From Kitasatospora sp. NBC_01246 (GTDB taxonomy: Bacteria > Actinomycetota > Actinomycetes > Streptomycetales > Streptomycetaceae), in assembly GCF_036226505.1 (NCBI RefSeq), contig NZ_CP108484.1, forward strand, positions 6,076,001 through 6,140,000: a stretch of 64,000 nucleotides of DNA, given 5' to 3'. The notes under the pieces are model-generated. The model was not told where the DNA came from and did not search any database. It worked only from the letters and a program-made list of their open reading frames with translations. Position numbers and translations under genes: made by a program. This document shows positions 20,098 to 30,787 of this stretch, piece by piece; position 1 is the first letter of the stretch, and every line of letters starts with the position of its first letter.

Positions 20098-20883
20098 ATG
20101 ACTGAGCGTCTCCCGCTGATGGCGGGCAACTGGAAGATGAACCTCAACCACCTTGAGGCCATCCAGCACACCCAGAAGCTGGCGTTCGCGCTGGCCGACA
20201 AGGACTACGAGTCGGTCGAGGTCGCCGTTCTGGTGCCGTTCACCGACCTGCGCTCGGTGCAGACCCTGGTCGACGGCGACAAGCTGAAGATCAAGTACGG
20301 CTCGCAGGACATCTCGCAGCACGACTCCGGTGCCTACACCGGCGAGATCTCCGGCCCGATGCTGTCGAAGCTGAAGTGCACCTACGCGGTGATCGGCCAC
20401 TCGGAGCGCCGCCAGTACCACGGCGAGAACGAGGAGATCGTCAACGCCAAGGTCAAGGCCGCCTACCGCAGCGGGGTCACCCCGATCCTCTGCATCGGCG
20501 AGCCGCTGGAGATCCGCAAGGCCGGCACCCACGTCGAGTACACCCTGGCCCAGCTCGACGGCGCCCTGCAGGACGTCCCGGCCGACCAGGCCGAGTCCGT
20601 CGTGGTCGCCTACGAGCCGGTCTGGGCGATCGGCACCGGCGAGGTGGCGACCCCCGAGGACGCCCAGGAGGTCTGCTCGGCCATCCGCAAGCGGATCGCC
20701 GAGCTGTACGACGCCCCGCTGGCCGAGAAGGTCCGGGTGCTCTACGGCGGCTCGGTCAAGTCCTCCAGCGCGGCCGGCCTGATGGCCAAGCCGGACGTCG
20801 ACGGCGGCCTGATCGGCGGTGCCTCCCTGGACGCCGACGAGTTCGTCAAGATCGTGCGGTACCGTGACCAGGCAGTAGGCTAA
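20098..20883 (+). CDS. tpiA: Triosephosphate isomerase
   Basis: Triosephosphate isomerase (261 residues) interconverts dihydroxyacetone phosphate and glyceraldehyde-3-phosphate. Active-site residues are visible: Lys in AGNWKMN (residue about 13), His in VIGHSERR (near residue 102) and Glu in AYEPVWAIGTG (near residue 173), with the phosphate-binding YGGSVKSSSA near residue 222. The ATG is 4 nt past pgk, which supplies the upstream ribosome context. A hairpin lies between it and secG. Confidence 0.97.
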   Translation: MTERLPLMAGNWKMNLNHLEAIQHTQKLAFALADKDYESVEVAVLVPFTDLRSVQTLVDGDKLKIKYGSQDISQHDSGAYTGEISGPMLSKLKCTYAVIGHSERRQYHGENEEIVNAKVKAAYRSGVTPILCIGEPLEIRKAGTHVEYTLAQLDGALQDVPADQAESVVVAYEPVWAIGTGEVATPEDAQEVCSAIRKRIAELYDAPLAEKVRVLYGGSVKSSSAAGLMAKPDVDGGLIGGASLDADEFVKIVRYRDQAVG

Positions 20884-20907
20884 CGCCGCCGCAGCAACGT
20901 AGGCTTT

Positions 20908-20938
20908 GGGGCCGGACCGCATCGTGCGGCCCGGCCCC
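20908..20938 (+). terminator. Terminator or processing hairpin between tpiA and secG
   Basis: GGGGCCGGACCGCA pairs with TGCGGCCCGGCCCC (one A/C mismatch) around a 3-nt loop, followed by TT. Whether it fully separates tpiA from secG cannot be told. Confidence 0.7.
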
Positions 20939-20970
20939 TTCGCCGAAGATACGAGAGAGTTGGTCCCGCC

Positions 20971-21207
20971 GTGGTTCTCGGGTTCTCGATTGCCCTGATC
21001 ATCTTCAGCCTGCTGATGATCCTCCTGGTGCTGCTGCACAAGGGGAAGGGCGGCGGCCTGTCCGACATGTTCGGTGGCGGCGCGATGTCCACCGGCGGCG
21101 GCTCGGCCGTGGCCGAGCGCAACCTGGACCGCATCACGGTCATCGTGGGTTTCGCCTGGTTCGCGTGCATCATCGTGCTCGGCCTGGTGCTCAAGTACAA
21201 GAGCTGA
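20971..21207 (+). CDS. secG: SecG, protein-export translocase subunit
   Basis: SecG (78 residues, normal length) is the small accessory subunit of the SecYEG channel. Two transmembrane helices (about residues 3-22 and 55-74) flank a Gly-rich cytoplasmic loop, KGKGGGLSDMFGGGAMSTGGGSAVAERNLDR, which is the family signature. The GTG start follows GAGAG. Its position after tpiA is a conserved actinobacterial arrangement. Confidence 0.95.
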   Translation: MVLGFSIALIIFSLLMILLVLLHKGKGGGLSDMFGGGAMSTGGGSAVAERNLDRITVIVGFAWFACIIVLGLVLKYKS

Positions 21208-21364
21208 CGTATCTCTGACGCCCTGTCGCCCCGCGGCCTATGCTGGAACGGTCCGGGGCGGAGTCGGTGACGGTGCATCCTTAACTCCTGCTTACACTAG
21301 GACGACTTTAGCCACCGACGCGCACCGCGGCGGGTCGGCGCACCAGCACGCAGGGAGTCAGACC

Positions 21365-21700
21365 GTGGCAAGTGGCAACGCCATCCGTGGCAGCAGGGTC
21401 GGAGCCGGCCCGATGGGCGAGGCGGAGCGCGGCGAATCCGCCCCCCGCAACCGGATCTCCTTCTGGTGTGCCAACAAGCACGAGACCCGTCCCAGCTTCG
21501 CCGCGGAGGCGGTCATCCCGGACACCTGGGACTGCCCGCGGTGCGGGTTTCCGGCCGGTCAGGACGAGCACAACCCGCCGGCCCCCTCGCGCAACGAGCC
21601 CTACAAGACCCACCTCGCCTACGTCCGTGAGCGGCGCACCGACGCCGACGGCGAGGCGATCCTCGCCGAGGCGCTGGCCAAGCTGCGCGGTGAGATCTGA
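21365..21700 (+). CDS. RbpA-family RNA polymerase-binding protein
   Basis: This 111-residue protein has the RbpA layout: a basic N-terminus (NAIRGSRVGAG), a small zinc-type core (CANKHETRPSF...CPRCGFPAG) and a C-terminal sigma-interacting helix (KTHLAYVRERRTDADGEAILAEALAKLRGEI). RbpA proteins stabilise sigma-A-type holoenzyme and open complexes. Streptomycetes usually encode a canonical rbpA elsewhere plus this relative next to secG. The core here differs from the canonical factor, so the assignment is to the family, not to the main RbpA. The GTG start is in the sequence GACCGTGGCAAG. The 157-bp upstream spacer holds a TACACT -10-like box near 21293. Confidence 0.85.
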   Translation: MASGNAIRGSRVGAGPMGEAERGESAPRNRISFWCANKHETRPSFAAEAVIPDTWDCPRCGFPAGQDEHNPPAPSRNEPYKTHLAYVRERRTDADGEAILAEALAKLRGEI

Positions 21701-21715
21701 GCACCTGACCGACGC

Positions 21716-21752
21716 CGAAGGGCGCCACCGTGGAGAACGGTGGCGCCCTTCG
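21716..21752. terminator. Bidirectional terminator between the RbpA-like gene and pgl
   Basis: A perfect 15-16 bp stem, GAAGGGCGCCACCGT with its complement, around a GGAGA loop between convergent genes. Confidence 0.85.
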
Positions 21753-21775
21753 TCATGCCGTCGGGCCGAACGCGG

Positions 21776-22564
21776 TCAGGCCGAGGCCGGCGGGTACAGC
21801 TGCGGCGGGAGCTGAGCCGCCGCCGCGCGGTCCAGCAGCCACAGGGTCCGGCTCCGTCCGTGGGCGCCCGAGGCGGGCGCCTGGAGCTCGCCCGGGCCGG
21901 ACAGGGCCAGTGCCACGGCGCCGGCCTTGTCCTCGCCGGCCGCCAGCAGCCAAACCTCGCGGGCCGCCCGGATGGCCGGGAGGGTGAGCGAGATCCGGGT
22001 CGGCGGGGGCTTGGGCGCACCGCGCACGCCGACCACCGTGAGCCCGGTCTCCCGGACGCCCGGGTGCTCGGGGAAGAGCGAGGCGACATGGGTGTCCGGG
22101 CCGACGCCGAGCAGCAGCACGTCGAAGGCGGGCACGCCGAGGCGGTCACCCGGACCGGCGGCCTTGGCCAGCTCCTCCGCGTACCGGGCCGCGGCGGCCT
22201 CGACGTCCGAGCCGTCGACGCCGTCCGAGGCGGGCATCTCGTGCACCCGGGCCGGGTCGAGCGGGACGGCGTCGAGCAGTTCCGCCCGGGCCTGGACGGC
22301 GTTGCGCTCGGCGTTGTCGGCGGCGACGAAGCGCTCGTCGCCCCACCAGAGGTCCAGCCGGGCCCAGTCGACCGCGTCCCGGGCGGGGGAGGCGGCGATG
22401 GCGGCGAGCAGCGCGTTGCCGTTGCGCCCGCCCGTGAGCACCACCGAGGCGGTGCCGCGGGCGGCCTGGGCGTCCACGATCCGGGTGATCAGCCGGGCCG
22501 CGGCCGCCTGGGCCATCAGCTCCTTGTCCCGGTGGACGACCAGCTGCGGGGTCGCCGCCGTCAC
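21776..22564 (-). CDS. pgl: 6-phosphogluconolactonase
   Basis: 6-Phosphogluconolactonase (262 residues) hydrolyses the lactone made by glucose-6-phosphate dehydrogenase. Family motifs are VVLTGGRNGNALLAAI near residue 42, LDLWWGDERFV near residue 70 and VLLLGVGPDTHVASLFPEHP near residue 155. The GTG start overlaps the opcA stop by 4 nt (GTGA), so it is translationally coupled as the last gene of the pentose phosphate operon. Confidence 0.95.
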   Translation of the reverse strand: MTAATPQLVVHRDKELMAQAAAARLITRIVDAQAARGTASVVLTGGRNGNALLAAIAASPARDAVDWARLDLWWGDERFVAADNAERNAVQARAELLDAVPLDPARVHEMPASDGVDGSDVEAAAARYAEELAKAAGPGDRLGVPAFDVLLLGVGPDTHVASLFPEHPGVRETGLTVVGVRGAPKPPPTRISLTLPAIRAAREVWLLAAGEDKAGAVALALSGPGELQAPASGAHGRSRTLWLLDRAAAAQLPPQLYPPASA

Positions 22565-23664
22565 GAGGACGCCTTCTTGCCGGTGCGCTTGGCCGGGGCC
22601 TTCTTCGCCGGGGAGGCCTCCCCGGCCGGCTCCGACGCGTCCTGGACCTTGGCGGTCACCCGGGTCGGGTTGGCCACCGCGGCCTCGGAGACCACCGCCC
22701 GGGTGGCCTCCTCGGCCGCCTCGGTCTCGGCGGTGTCCGGCTGGCTCAGCCGCTCGACCGGCGTGCGGACGGCCGTCGCGTAGATGTCGTCCGGGTCGAG
22801 CCGGCGCAGCTCCTCCGCGATCAGCTCGGACGTCTCGCGACGCTTGAGCGCCACCTGGCGGTCCGGCGAGCCGGGCATCGACAGGGTGCCCATCAGGCCG
22901 TCCGGGCGGTCCAGGGTGATGTCCCCGTCCTTGGTGCGCAGGTGCACCGCGGTGATGCCCGGGCCGCCGGTGACGACCCGCTCGACCGGCACGTGCAGCC
23001 GGTTGTGCAGCCAGAGGCCGAGCAGCTCGACGCTGGGGTTGTACGACTCGCCCTCGACCACCGCGGAGGTGACCTCGGAGGGTCGCTGGTCCAGTGCGGC
23101 GGCCAGCATCGAGCGCCAGCCGGTGATCCTGGTCCAGGCCAGGTCGGTGTCGCCCGGGGTGTAGCTCTGGGCCCGCTGGGCGAGCTGGCCCACCGGCGAC
23201 TCGGCGGTGACGGCGTCGGTGATCCTGCGCTGGGCGATCGAGCCCAGCGGGTCCTGTGCCGGGTGCAGCGGCGCATTCTCGGGCCACCAGACCACCACCG
23301 GGGCGTCCGGCAGGAGCAGCGGCAGGACGACCGACTGGGCGTGCGCGGCGAGCTCGCCGTGCATGCGCAGGACGACCGTCTCGCCGGAGCCGGCGGCGGT
23401 GCCGACCAGGATCTCGGCGTCCAGGCGGGTCTCCGCGCGCGCCCGGGGCGAGCGCCCGGCGCGCTTGATGACCGCCAGGGTGCGCGAGGGGTGCTCGCGG
23501 GAGGCGTCGTTGGCGGCCTTGAGGGCGTCGTAGGCGCTGCCCTCGTCGGTCACGATCACCAGGGTGAGCACCATGCCGGCGGCGGTGGAGCCGCTGGCCC
23601 GGCGCGCCTCCATCAGGGCTGCGTTGATCTTGCTGGACGTGGTGTCCGTGAGGTCGATCTTCAT
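22561..23664 (-). CDS. opcA: Glucose-6-phosphate dehydrogenase assembly protein OpcA
   Basis: OpcA (367 residues) is the partner that activates or assembles glucose-6-phosphate dehydrogenase in actinobacteria and cyanobacteria. Characteristic segments are MKIDLTDTTSSKINAAL, VVLPLLLPDAPVVVWWPENAP near residue 118 and ITGWRSMLAAALDQ near residue 180. The C-terminal 70 residues are an Ala/Glu/Lys-rich tail ending in repeated PAKKAPAKR. Its start overlaps the zwf stop and its stop overlaps pgl, a tight pgl-opcA-zwf unit. Confidence 0.95.
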   Translation of the reverse strand: MKIDLTDTTSSKINAALMEARRASGSTAAGMVLTLVIVTDEGSAYDALKAANDASREHPSRTLAVIKRAGRSPRARAETRLDAEILVGTAAGSGETVVLRMHGELAAHAQSVVLPLLLPDAPVVVWWPENAPLHPAQDPLGSIAQRRITDAVTAESPVGQLAQRAQSYTPGDTDLAWTRITGWRSMLAAALDQRPSEVTSAVVEGESYNPSVELLGLWLHNRLHVPVERVVTGGPGITAVHLRTKDGDITLDRPDGLMGTLSMPGSPDRQVALKRRETSELIAEELRRLDPDDIYATAVRTPVERLSQPDTAETEAAEEATRAVVSEAAVANPTRVTAKVQDASEPAGEASPAKKAPAKRTGKKASS

Positions 23665-25238
23665 GGCCGGCGCCAGCTCCTGCCGTCTCGTGCGAGCATC
23701 TCGTCGGCCTCGACCGGACCCCAGGTCCCTGCCGGGTACTGGGCGGGCTTGCCGTGGTCGTCCCAGTACTTCTCGATCGGGTCGAGGATCTGCCAGGAGA
23801 GTTCGACCTCCTGGTGGCGCGGGAACAGGTTGGCGTCGCCGAGCAGCACGTCGAGGATGAGCCGCTCGTAGGCCTCCGGGCTGGACTCGGTGAAGGACTC
23901 GCCGTAGGCGAAGTCCATCGTGACGTCCCGGACCTCGAAGGAGGTCCCCGGCACCTTGGAGCCGAACCGCACCGTCACGCCCTCGTCCGGCTGGACCCGG
24001 ATGACCAGGGCGTTCTGCCCCAGCTCCTCGGTCGCGTAGGAGTCGAACGGCAGGTACGGGGCGCGCTGGAAGACCACCGCGATCTCGGTGACCCGGCGGC
24101 CGAGCCGCTTGCCGGTGCGCAGGTAGAACGGCACCCCGGCCCAGCGCCGGTTGTTGATCTCCAGCTTGATGGCCGCGTAGGTGTCGGTCTTGGAGTCCGG
24201 GTTGATGCCGTCCTCGTCGAGGTAGCCGAGCACCTCCTCGCCGCCCTGCCAGCCGGCCGCGTACTGGCCGCGCACGGTGTGCTTGCCCAGGTCGGCCGGG
24301 AGCTTGACGGCGCTGAGCACCTTGAGCTTCTCGGCCACCAGCGCCTTGGGGTGGAACGAGGCCGGCTCCTCGATGGCGGTGAGCGCCATCAGCTGGAGCA
24401 GGTGGTTCTGGATGACGTCGCGGGCCGAGCCGATGCCGTCGTAGTAGCCGGCCCGGCCGCCGATGCCGATGTCCTCGGCCATGGTGATCTGCACGTGGTC
24501 GACGTACGACCGGTTCCAGATCGGCTCGAACATCTGGTTCGCGAAGCGCAGCGCCAGGATGTTCTGGACGGTCTCCTTGCCCAGGTAGTGGTCGATCCGG
24601 AAGACCTCGTCACGGGGGAAGACCTCGTGGACGATCCGGTTCAGCTCCTGGGCGCTCTCCAGGTCGTGGCCGAAGGGCTTCTCGATGACGGCGCGCCGCC
24701 AGGAGCCCTGGGGCGGGTCGGCCAGGCCGTGCTTCTTCAGCTGCTGGACGACGGTCGGGAAGAACTTCGGCGGTACCGAGAGGTAGAACGCGAAGTTGCC
24801 GCCGGTGCCCTGGGCCTTGTCGAGCTCCTCGATGGTCGCCCGGAGCTTGTCGAACGCGTCGTCGTCGTCGAAGGTGCCGTGGACGAAGCGCATGCCCTTG
24901 GCGAGCTGCTGCCAGACCTCCTCGCGGAACGGGGTCCGGGCGTGCTCCTTGACCGCGTCGTGGACCTCCTTGGCGAAGTCCTCGTCCTTCCACTCGCGGC
25001 GGGCGAAGCCGACGAGCGAGAAGCCCGGCGGCAGCAGGCCGCGGTTGGCCAGGTCGTAGATGGCCGGCATGAGCTTCTTGCGGGACAGGTCGCCGGTGAC
25101 CCCGAAGATGACCAGGCCGGACGGCCCCGCGATGCGCGGGAGCCGCCGGTCGGTGGGGTCACGAAGCGGGTTGACGGGAGCGGCGGGAGCGTCGCTCGGG
25201 TCCGAGTCCGACGTCAACTCAGGGAAATCAGTGCTCAC
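23661..25238 (-). CDS. zwf: Glucose-6-phosphate 1-dehydrogenase
   Basis: Glucose-6-phosphate dehydrogenase (525 residues) performs the first, NADP-reducing step of the pentose phosphate pathway. The coenzyme motif FGVTGDLSRKKLMPAIYDL is near residue 45 after a 38-residue N-terminal extension. The catalytic RIDHYLGKETVQN is near residue 220, and the Lys/Glu-rich substrate regions follow. The GTG start follows GGAG by 8 nt. opcA is coupled downstream; tal lies 40 bp upstream. Confidence 0.97.
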   Translation of the reverse strand: MSTDFPELTSDSDPSDAPAAPVNPLRDPTDRRLPRIAGPSGLVIFGVTGDLSRKKLMPAIYDLANRGLLPPGFSLVGFARREWKDEDFAKEVHDAVKEHARTPFREEVWQQLAKGMRFVHGTFDDDDAFDKLRATIEELDKAQGTGGNFAFYLSVPPKFFPTVVQQLKKHGLADPPQGSWRRAVIEKPFGHDLESAQELNRIVHEVFPRDEVFRIDHYLGKETVQNILALRFANQMFEPIWNRSYVDHVQITMAEDIGIGGRAGYYDGIGSARDVIQNHLLQLMALTAIEEPASFHPKALVAEKLKVLSAVKLPADLGKHTVRGQYAAGWQGGEEVLGYLDEDGINPDSKTDTYAAIKLEINNRRWAGVPFYLRTGKRLGRRVTEIAVVFQRAPYLPFDSYATEELGQNALVIRVQPDEGVTVRFGSKVPGTSFEVRDVTMDFAYGESFTESSPEAYERLILDVLLGDANLFPRHQEVELSWQILDPIEKYWDDHGKPAQYPAGTWGPVEADEMLARDGRSWRRP

Positions 25239-25278
25239 TGGATGTGCTCCGCTTTCGTGCGCTGGCTGTGAGCAGGGG

Positions 25279-26418
25279 TCACTTCTCGTCGGCGAACGAG
25301 GCGAGCGAGGCGGTGACGGTGTCGAGCAGCTCGTTCCAGGACTGCTCGAACTTCTGGACGCCCTCGTCCTCCAGGACCTGGACCACGTCGTCGTAGTCCA
25401 CGCCGGCGGCGGCGATGGCGGCCATCACCTCGGTGGCGTCGGCGTAGTTGGCGACGATGGTGCCGCCGGTGATCACGCCGTGGTCGCCGGTGGCCTCCAG
25501 GGTGGCCTCGGGCATCGTGTTGACGGTGCCGGGGGCGACCAGCTCGGTGACGTAGAGGGTGTCCGGCAGGGCCGGGTCCTTGACGCCGGTGGAGGCCCAG
25601 AGCGGGCGCTGCGGCTTGGCGCCGGCGGCCTCCAGGGCCTTCCAGCGGTCGCTGCCGGCGGTCTTGCCGTCGACGCTGCCGAAGACCTCCTCGTACGCCT
25701 GGTAGGCCAGGCGGGCGTTGGCCAGGGCGGCCTTGGAGCGCAGCTGCTTGGCGTCGCCGCCGACCTCGTCGAGGCGCTTGTCGATCTCGGTGTCCACACG
25801 GGAGACGAAGAAGGAGGCGACCGACTCGATCTGCGAGAGGTCCAGGCCCTTGGCCTTGGCGGCCTCCAGACCGGTCAGGAAGGCGTCGATCACCGCGCGG
25901 TAGCGCTCCAGCGAGAAGATCAGCGTGACGTTGACGCTGATGCCCTTGCCGATGACCTCGGCGATCGCGGGCAGGCCGGCCTTGGTGGCGGGGATCTTGA
26001 TGAAGACGTTGGGGCGGTCGACCAGCCACCAGAGCTGCTTGGCCTCGGCGACGGTCGCGGCCGTCTCGTGGGCCAGCCGCGGGTCGACCTCGATGGAGAC
26101 CCGGCCGTCGCGGCCGTTGGAGGCGTCGTAGACCGGGCGCAGCACGTCGGCGGCGTCCCGGACGTCCGAGGTGGTGATCATGCGGACGGCTTCGTCGGTG
26201 GTGACCTTGCGGACGGCGAGGTCGCGCAGCTGGCCGTCGTAGGAGGAGTCCCCGCCGCCGATGGCCTTCTGGAAGATGGTGGGGTTGGTGGTGACGCCCA
26301 CCACGTGCTTGTTCTGTACCAGCTCGGCGAGGTTGCCGGTGTTCAGTCGCTTCCGGCTGAGGTCGTCCAGCCAGATCGCCACGCCTTCGTCGCTGAGGCG
26401 CTTCAGTGCGTCAGTCAT
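25279..26418 (-). CDS. tal: Transaldolase
   Basis: Transaldolase (379 residues, the longer actinobacterial type) transfers dihydroxyacetone units between sugar phosphates. The Schiff-base lysine lies in NVFIKIPATKAGLPAI near residue 145; the N-terminal GVAIWLDDLSRKRL and GVTTNPTIFQKAI are typical. The ATG at 26418 is chosen over one 27 nt upstream because GAAGGA sits 9 nt before it and homology begins there. It is co-directional with tkt (93 bp upstream) and zwf (40 bp downstream). Confidence 0.96.
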   Translation of the reverse strand: MTDALKRLSDEGVAIWLDDLSRKRLNTGNLAELVQNKHVVGVTTNPTIFQKAIGGGDSSYDGQLRDLAVRKVTTDEAVRMITTSDVRDAADVLRPVYDASNGRDGRVSIEVDPRLAHETAATVAEAKQLWWLVDRPNVFIKIPATKAGLPAIAEVIGKGISVNVTLIFSLERYRAVIDAFLTGLEAAKAKGLDLSQIESVASFFVSRVDTEIDKRLDEVGGDAKQLRSKAALANARLAYQAYEEVFGSVDGKTAGSDRWKALEAAGAKPQRPLWASTGVKDPALPDTLYVTELVAPGTVNTMPEATLEATGDHGVITGGTIVANYADATEVMAAIAAAGVDYDDVVQVLEDEGVQKFEQSWNELLDTVTASLASFADEK

Positions 26419-26511
26419 GGTGCTCAGTCCTTCTTCTGTCTTCATCTGTCTGTGGGGTCGTCAGACGGGCCGCGTACCCGCTGTGCGGGCGGGCACGCGG
26501 CCCAGGCGGTA

Positions 26512-28611
<2,100 letters not shown>

Positions 28612-28734
28612 CCTGTCTCAGGGCTCCTTCCGTTGTGAAGAGTGACCCCGTGAAGGGGACCGGGTCGGCCACGTCGATGGGGCCGGACGCTGGGTGGTGC
28701 CGGTCACGGAGGGTAGATCCCGCTTCTCGGTGCG

Positions 28735-28740
28735 AGCCTA
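28735..28740 (-). promoter_or_regulatory. Candidate -10 of the tkt operon
   Basis: TAGGCT on the minus strand, about 123 nt before the tkt start. The -35 region is not recognisable. Confidence 0.4.
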
Positions 28741-28990
28741 CCGTCCGGGTCGGGGATCACCCTCCGTGCTGAGACAACGGGCATTTCCGTATGGCGATTC
28801 CCACGAGGGTTCGAAGGGTTCTTTTGTCCCAGCCTCTCCCGGTTTCACGGCCTCTGCCCGTTCGGGGGCCGGGACGGGGGACCGGTATCGCAGCAGGTCG
28901 GCTTCGTGTGTTCGCCCAGGGGTTCACCCAGGGGTGTGCGTTCCGCCCCGCCCGGGGGACCCCGGAGCCGGTGGGGAGATATGGAGCGTC

Positions 28991-28996
28991 TAAGGT
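28991..28996 (+). promoter_or_regulatory. Candidate -10 of the heme O synthase gene
   Basis: TAAGGT about 82 nt before the GTG start. No consensus -35 is seen. Confidence 0.35.
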
Positions 28997-29078
28997 GGCG
29001 TGGTACGCGCAGAGCGGACGATTCGGGAACATCGTTCCGGTGGACGCCTGCGAAGATTCATCTTCAGTTGGGGTGTTA

Positions 29079-30020
29079 GTGACCGCCGTCGAATCCCGTC
29101 CCGCCGGGGTCACCGGGGCGACGCCTGCGCACCGGCCGTTCGGGGCCCGTGTCGGCGCATTCGTCGCACTGACCAAGCCTCGGATCATCGAACTGCTGCT
29201 GATCACCACCGTCCCGGTGATGTTCCTGGCGCAGCGCGGTGTCCCGGATCCGCTGCTGGTCCTCAAGGTGGTCATCGGCGGCTACCTGTCGGCCGGTGGC
29301 GCCAACGCCCTCAACATGTACATCGACCGCGACATCGACGCGGTGATGTCGCGCACCGAGCGGCGGCCGCTCGTCACCGGGATGGTGTCACCGCGCGAGG
29401 CGCTGGTCTTCGGCATCGCGCTGGCGGTCGGTTCCACGCTCTGGCTCGGCTTCCTGGTCAACGCGCTCTCCTCGCTGCTGGCGCTGTCGGCCCTGCTGTT
29501 CTACGTGTTCGTCTACACACTGGGTCTGAAGCGGCGCACCGCGCAGAACATCGTCTGGGGCGGGATCGCCGGCTGCATGCCGGTCTTCGTCGGCTGGGCG
29601 GCGGTCACCGGCTCGGTGTCCTGGTCGGCGCTGGTGCTCTTCCTGGTCATCTTCTTCTGGACGCCGCCGCACTACTGGCCGCTGTCGATGAAGGTGCGCG
29701 AGGACTACGAGCGGGCCGGCGTGCCGATGCTCCCGGTGGTCAAGGGCAACCTGGCGGTCGCCAAGCAGATCGTCCTCTACTCCTGGGTGATGGTCGCCGT
29801 CTCGCTGGCGCTCTGGCCGCTGGCGGAGACCAGCTGGCTGTACCCCGTCTCGGCGGTCGTGCTGGGCGCGGCCTGGCTGAAGGAGGCGCACGGACTGTAC
29901 GCCCGGGCCAAGGCCGGGGTGGTCGGCGCGAAGCTCAAGGAGATGCGCCTCTTCCACTGGTCGATCACCTATCTGACGCTGCTGTTCGTGGTGATCGCGG
30001 TGGATCCGTTCGTGAAGTAG
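29079..30020 (+). CDS. ctaB: Protoheme IX farnesyltransferase (heme O synthase)
   Basis: Heme O synthase (313 residues) farnesylates heme b for cytochrome oxidase. It is a UbiA-type membrane protein with about nine helices. The prenyl-diphosphate motif NALNMYIDRDIDAVMSRTERRP is near residue 75, and the second aspartate region follows TPPHYWPLSMKVREDYERAGVPMLP near residue 205. The GTG at 29079 is chosen because the family N-terminal helix (FVALTKPRIIELLLITTVPVMFL) begins about 28 residues later; a GTG six bases earlier is also possible. The heme A synthase gene is 1.2 kb downstream on the other strand. Confidence 0.95.
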   Translation: MTAVESRPAGVTGATPAHRPFGARVGAFVALTKPRIIELLLITTVPVMFLAQRGVPDPLLVLKVVIGGYLSAGGANALNMYIDRDIDAVMSRTERRPLVTGMVSPREALVFGIALAVGSTLWLGFLVNALSSLLALSALLFYVFVYTLGLKRRTAQNIVWGGIAGCMPVFVGWAAVTGSVSWSALVLFLVIFFWTPPHYWPLSMKVREDYERAGVPMLPVVKGNLAVAKQIVLYSWVMVAVSLALWPLAETSWLYPVSAVVLGAAWLKEAHGLYARAKAGVVGAKLKEMRLFHWSITYLTLLFVVIAVDPFVK

Positions 30021-30034
30021 CCGCCGACGCGGAG

Positions 30035-30066
30035 AAGGGGCCCCGGTCTTCGGACCGGGGCCCCTT
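30035..30066. terminator. Terminator after the heme O synthase
   Basis: A perfect 14-bp stem, AAGGGGCCCCGGTC with its complement, closed by a TTCG tetraloop. The stem ends in AA/TT, so it works in both directions. Confidence 0.9.
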
Positions 30067-30073
30067 CCGCGTC

Positions 30074-30715
30074 TCAGCGCGGGGGCAGTTCGGAGGGTCC
30101 CACCCGGTCGTCCAGCCAGTCCCGCAGGGGCTGGGAGGCCCGCAGGAAGCCGGTGATCCGGTCGTGGGCGGCCCGGGTGCCGAGCCACGCCGCCGGCGGC
30201 CACTCCTGCCAGGCGACCAGCCCCTTGTGGCGGAGCAGCTCGATCCGCGGGTGGTCCCGGGGGTAGCCGCGCGGGGCGGACCTGAGGCTGTCCCGGCCGA
30301 CCACCTCCGGCCCGGCCGCGCGGACCCGGGCGATCACCCGCTCCAGCTCGGCGCCGCCGACCTCCTCGGCGACGGCGGCCCGGTAGCGCGCCAGCTGGTC
30401 CGGGGCGAGCCGGTACAGCCCGTTGCCGCAGGCCAGGCCGTCGGCGGAGAGCTGGATGTAGCCGCCGCTCTCCAGGTGGGCGCCGATGTGCGTCTTGTAC
30501 GGGGACTTGTCGGCGCTGAACCGGACGTCCCGGTTGGGGCGGAAGATCTTGCCCGGCCCGAACCCGGGCTCCAGCTCGGCGAGCAGTCGCTCCATCGGCT
30601 CCCGCACGGCGTGCTCGTACCGGTCCTTGTGGGACTGCCAGAAGGTCCTGGAGTTGTCGGTCTCCAGGTGCTCGTAGAACTCTAGGGCCTCGGCCGGCCA
30701 GCCTTGGAAGGTCAC
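30074..30715 (-). CDS. DUF2461 / TIGR02453 family protein
   Basis: This 213-residue soluble protein of the DUF2461 family has unknown function. Typical segments are EFYEHLETDNSRTFWQSHKDRYEHAVREPM near residue 15, KIFRPNRDVRFSADKSPYKTHIG near residue 58 and a C-terminal GLVAWQEW. No signal or membrane segment is visible. The GTG start at 30715 follows a close CTGGAG. The gene is divergent from the 112-residue protein gene 72 bp away. Confidence 0.88.
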   Translation of the reverse strand: MTFQGWPAEALEFYEHLETDNSRTFWQSHKDRYEHAVREPMERLLAELEPGFGPGKIFRPNRDVRFSADKSPYKTHIGAHLESGGYIQLSADGLACGNGLYRLAPDQLARYRAAVAEEVGGAELERVIARVRAAGPEVVGRDSLRSAPRGYPRDHPRIELLRHKGLVAWQEWPPAAWLGTRAAHDRITGFLRASQPLRDWLDDRVGPSELPPR

Positions 30716-30763
30716 CGCTCCAGTATGTGGTCCGGTGCACAGCCCGGTCCCGTCGCCAGCTCC

Positions 30764-30781
30764 GCTACCGATCGGTAGCAT
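30764..30781 (+). promoter_or_regulatory. Perfect palindrome overlapping the -10 of a small-protein gene
   Basis: GCTACCGATCGGTAGC (30764-30779) is a perfect 16-bp palindrome. Its end overlaps TAGCAT (30776-30781), a -10 box 6 nt before the ATG at 30788. TetR-family operators often have this form. No regulator gene is adjacent. Confidence 0.55.
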
Positions 30782-30787
30782 GCGGGC

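Larger units (their letters stand above)
28612..29078. other. Divergent intergenic region between tkt and the heme O synthase
   Basis: 467 bp without a supported gene. It holds a tkt-side -10 (28735-28740), a plus-strand -10 (28991-28996) and a short perfect inverted repeat, GAAGAT-TC-ATCTTC (29052-29065), just before the ctaB start. Open frames crossing it lack homology. Confidence 0.6.

Noticed and set aside
17655..20201. An 848-codon minus-strand frame opposite gap and pgk
   Set aside because: Same shadow composition; gap and pgk are complete on the other strand.
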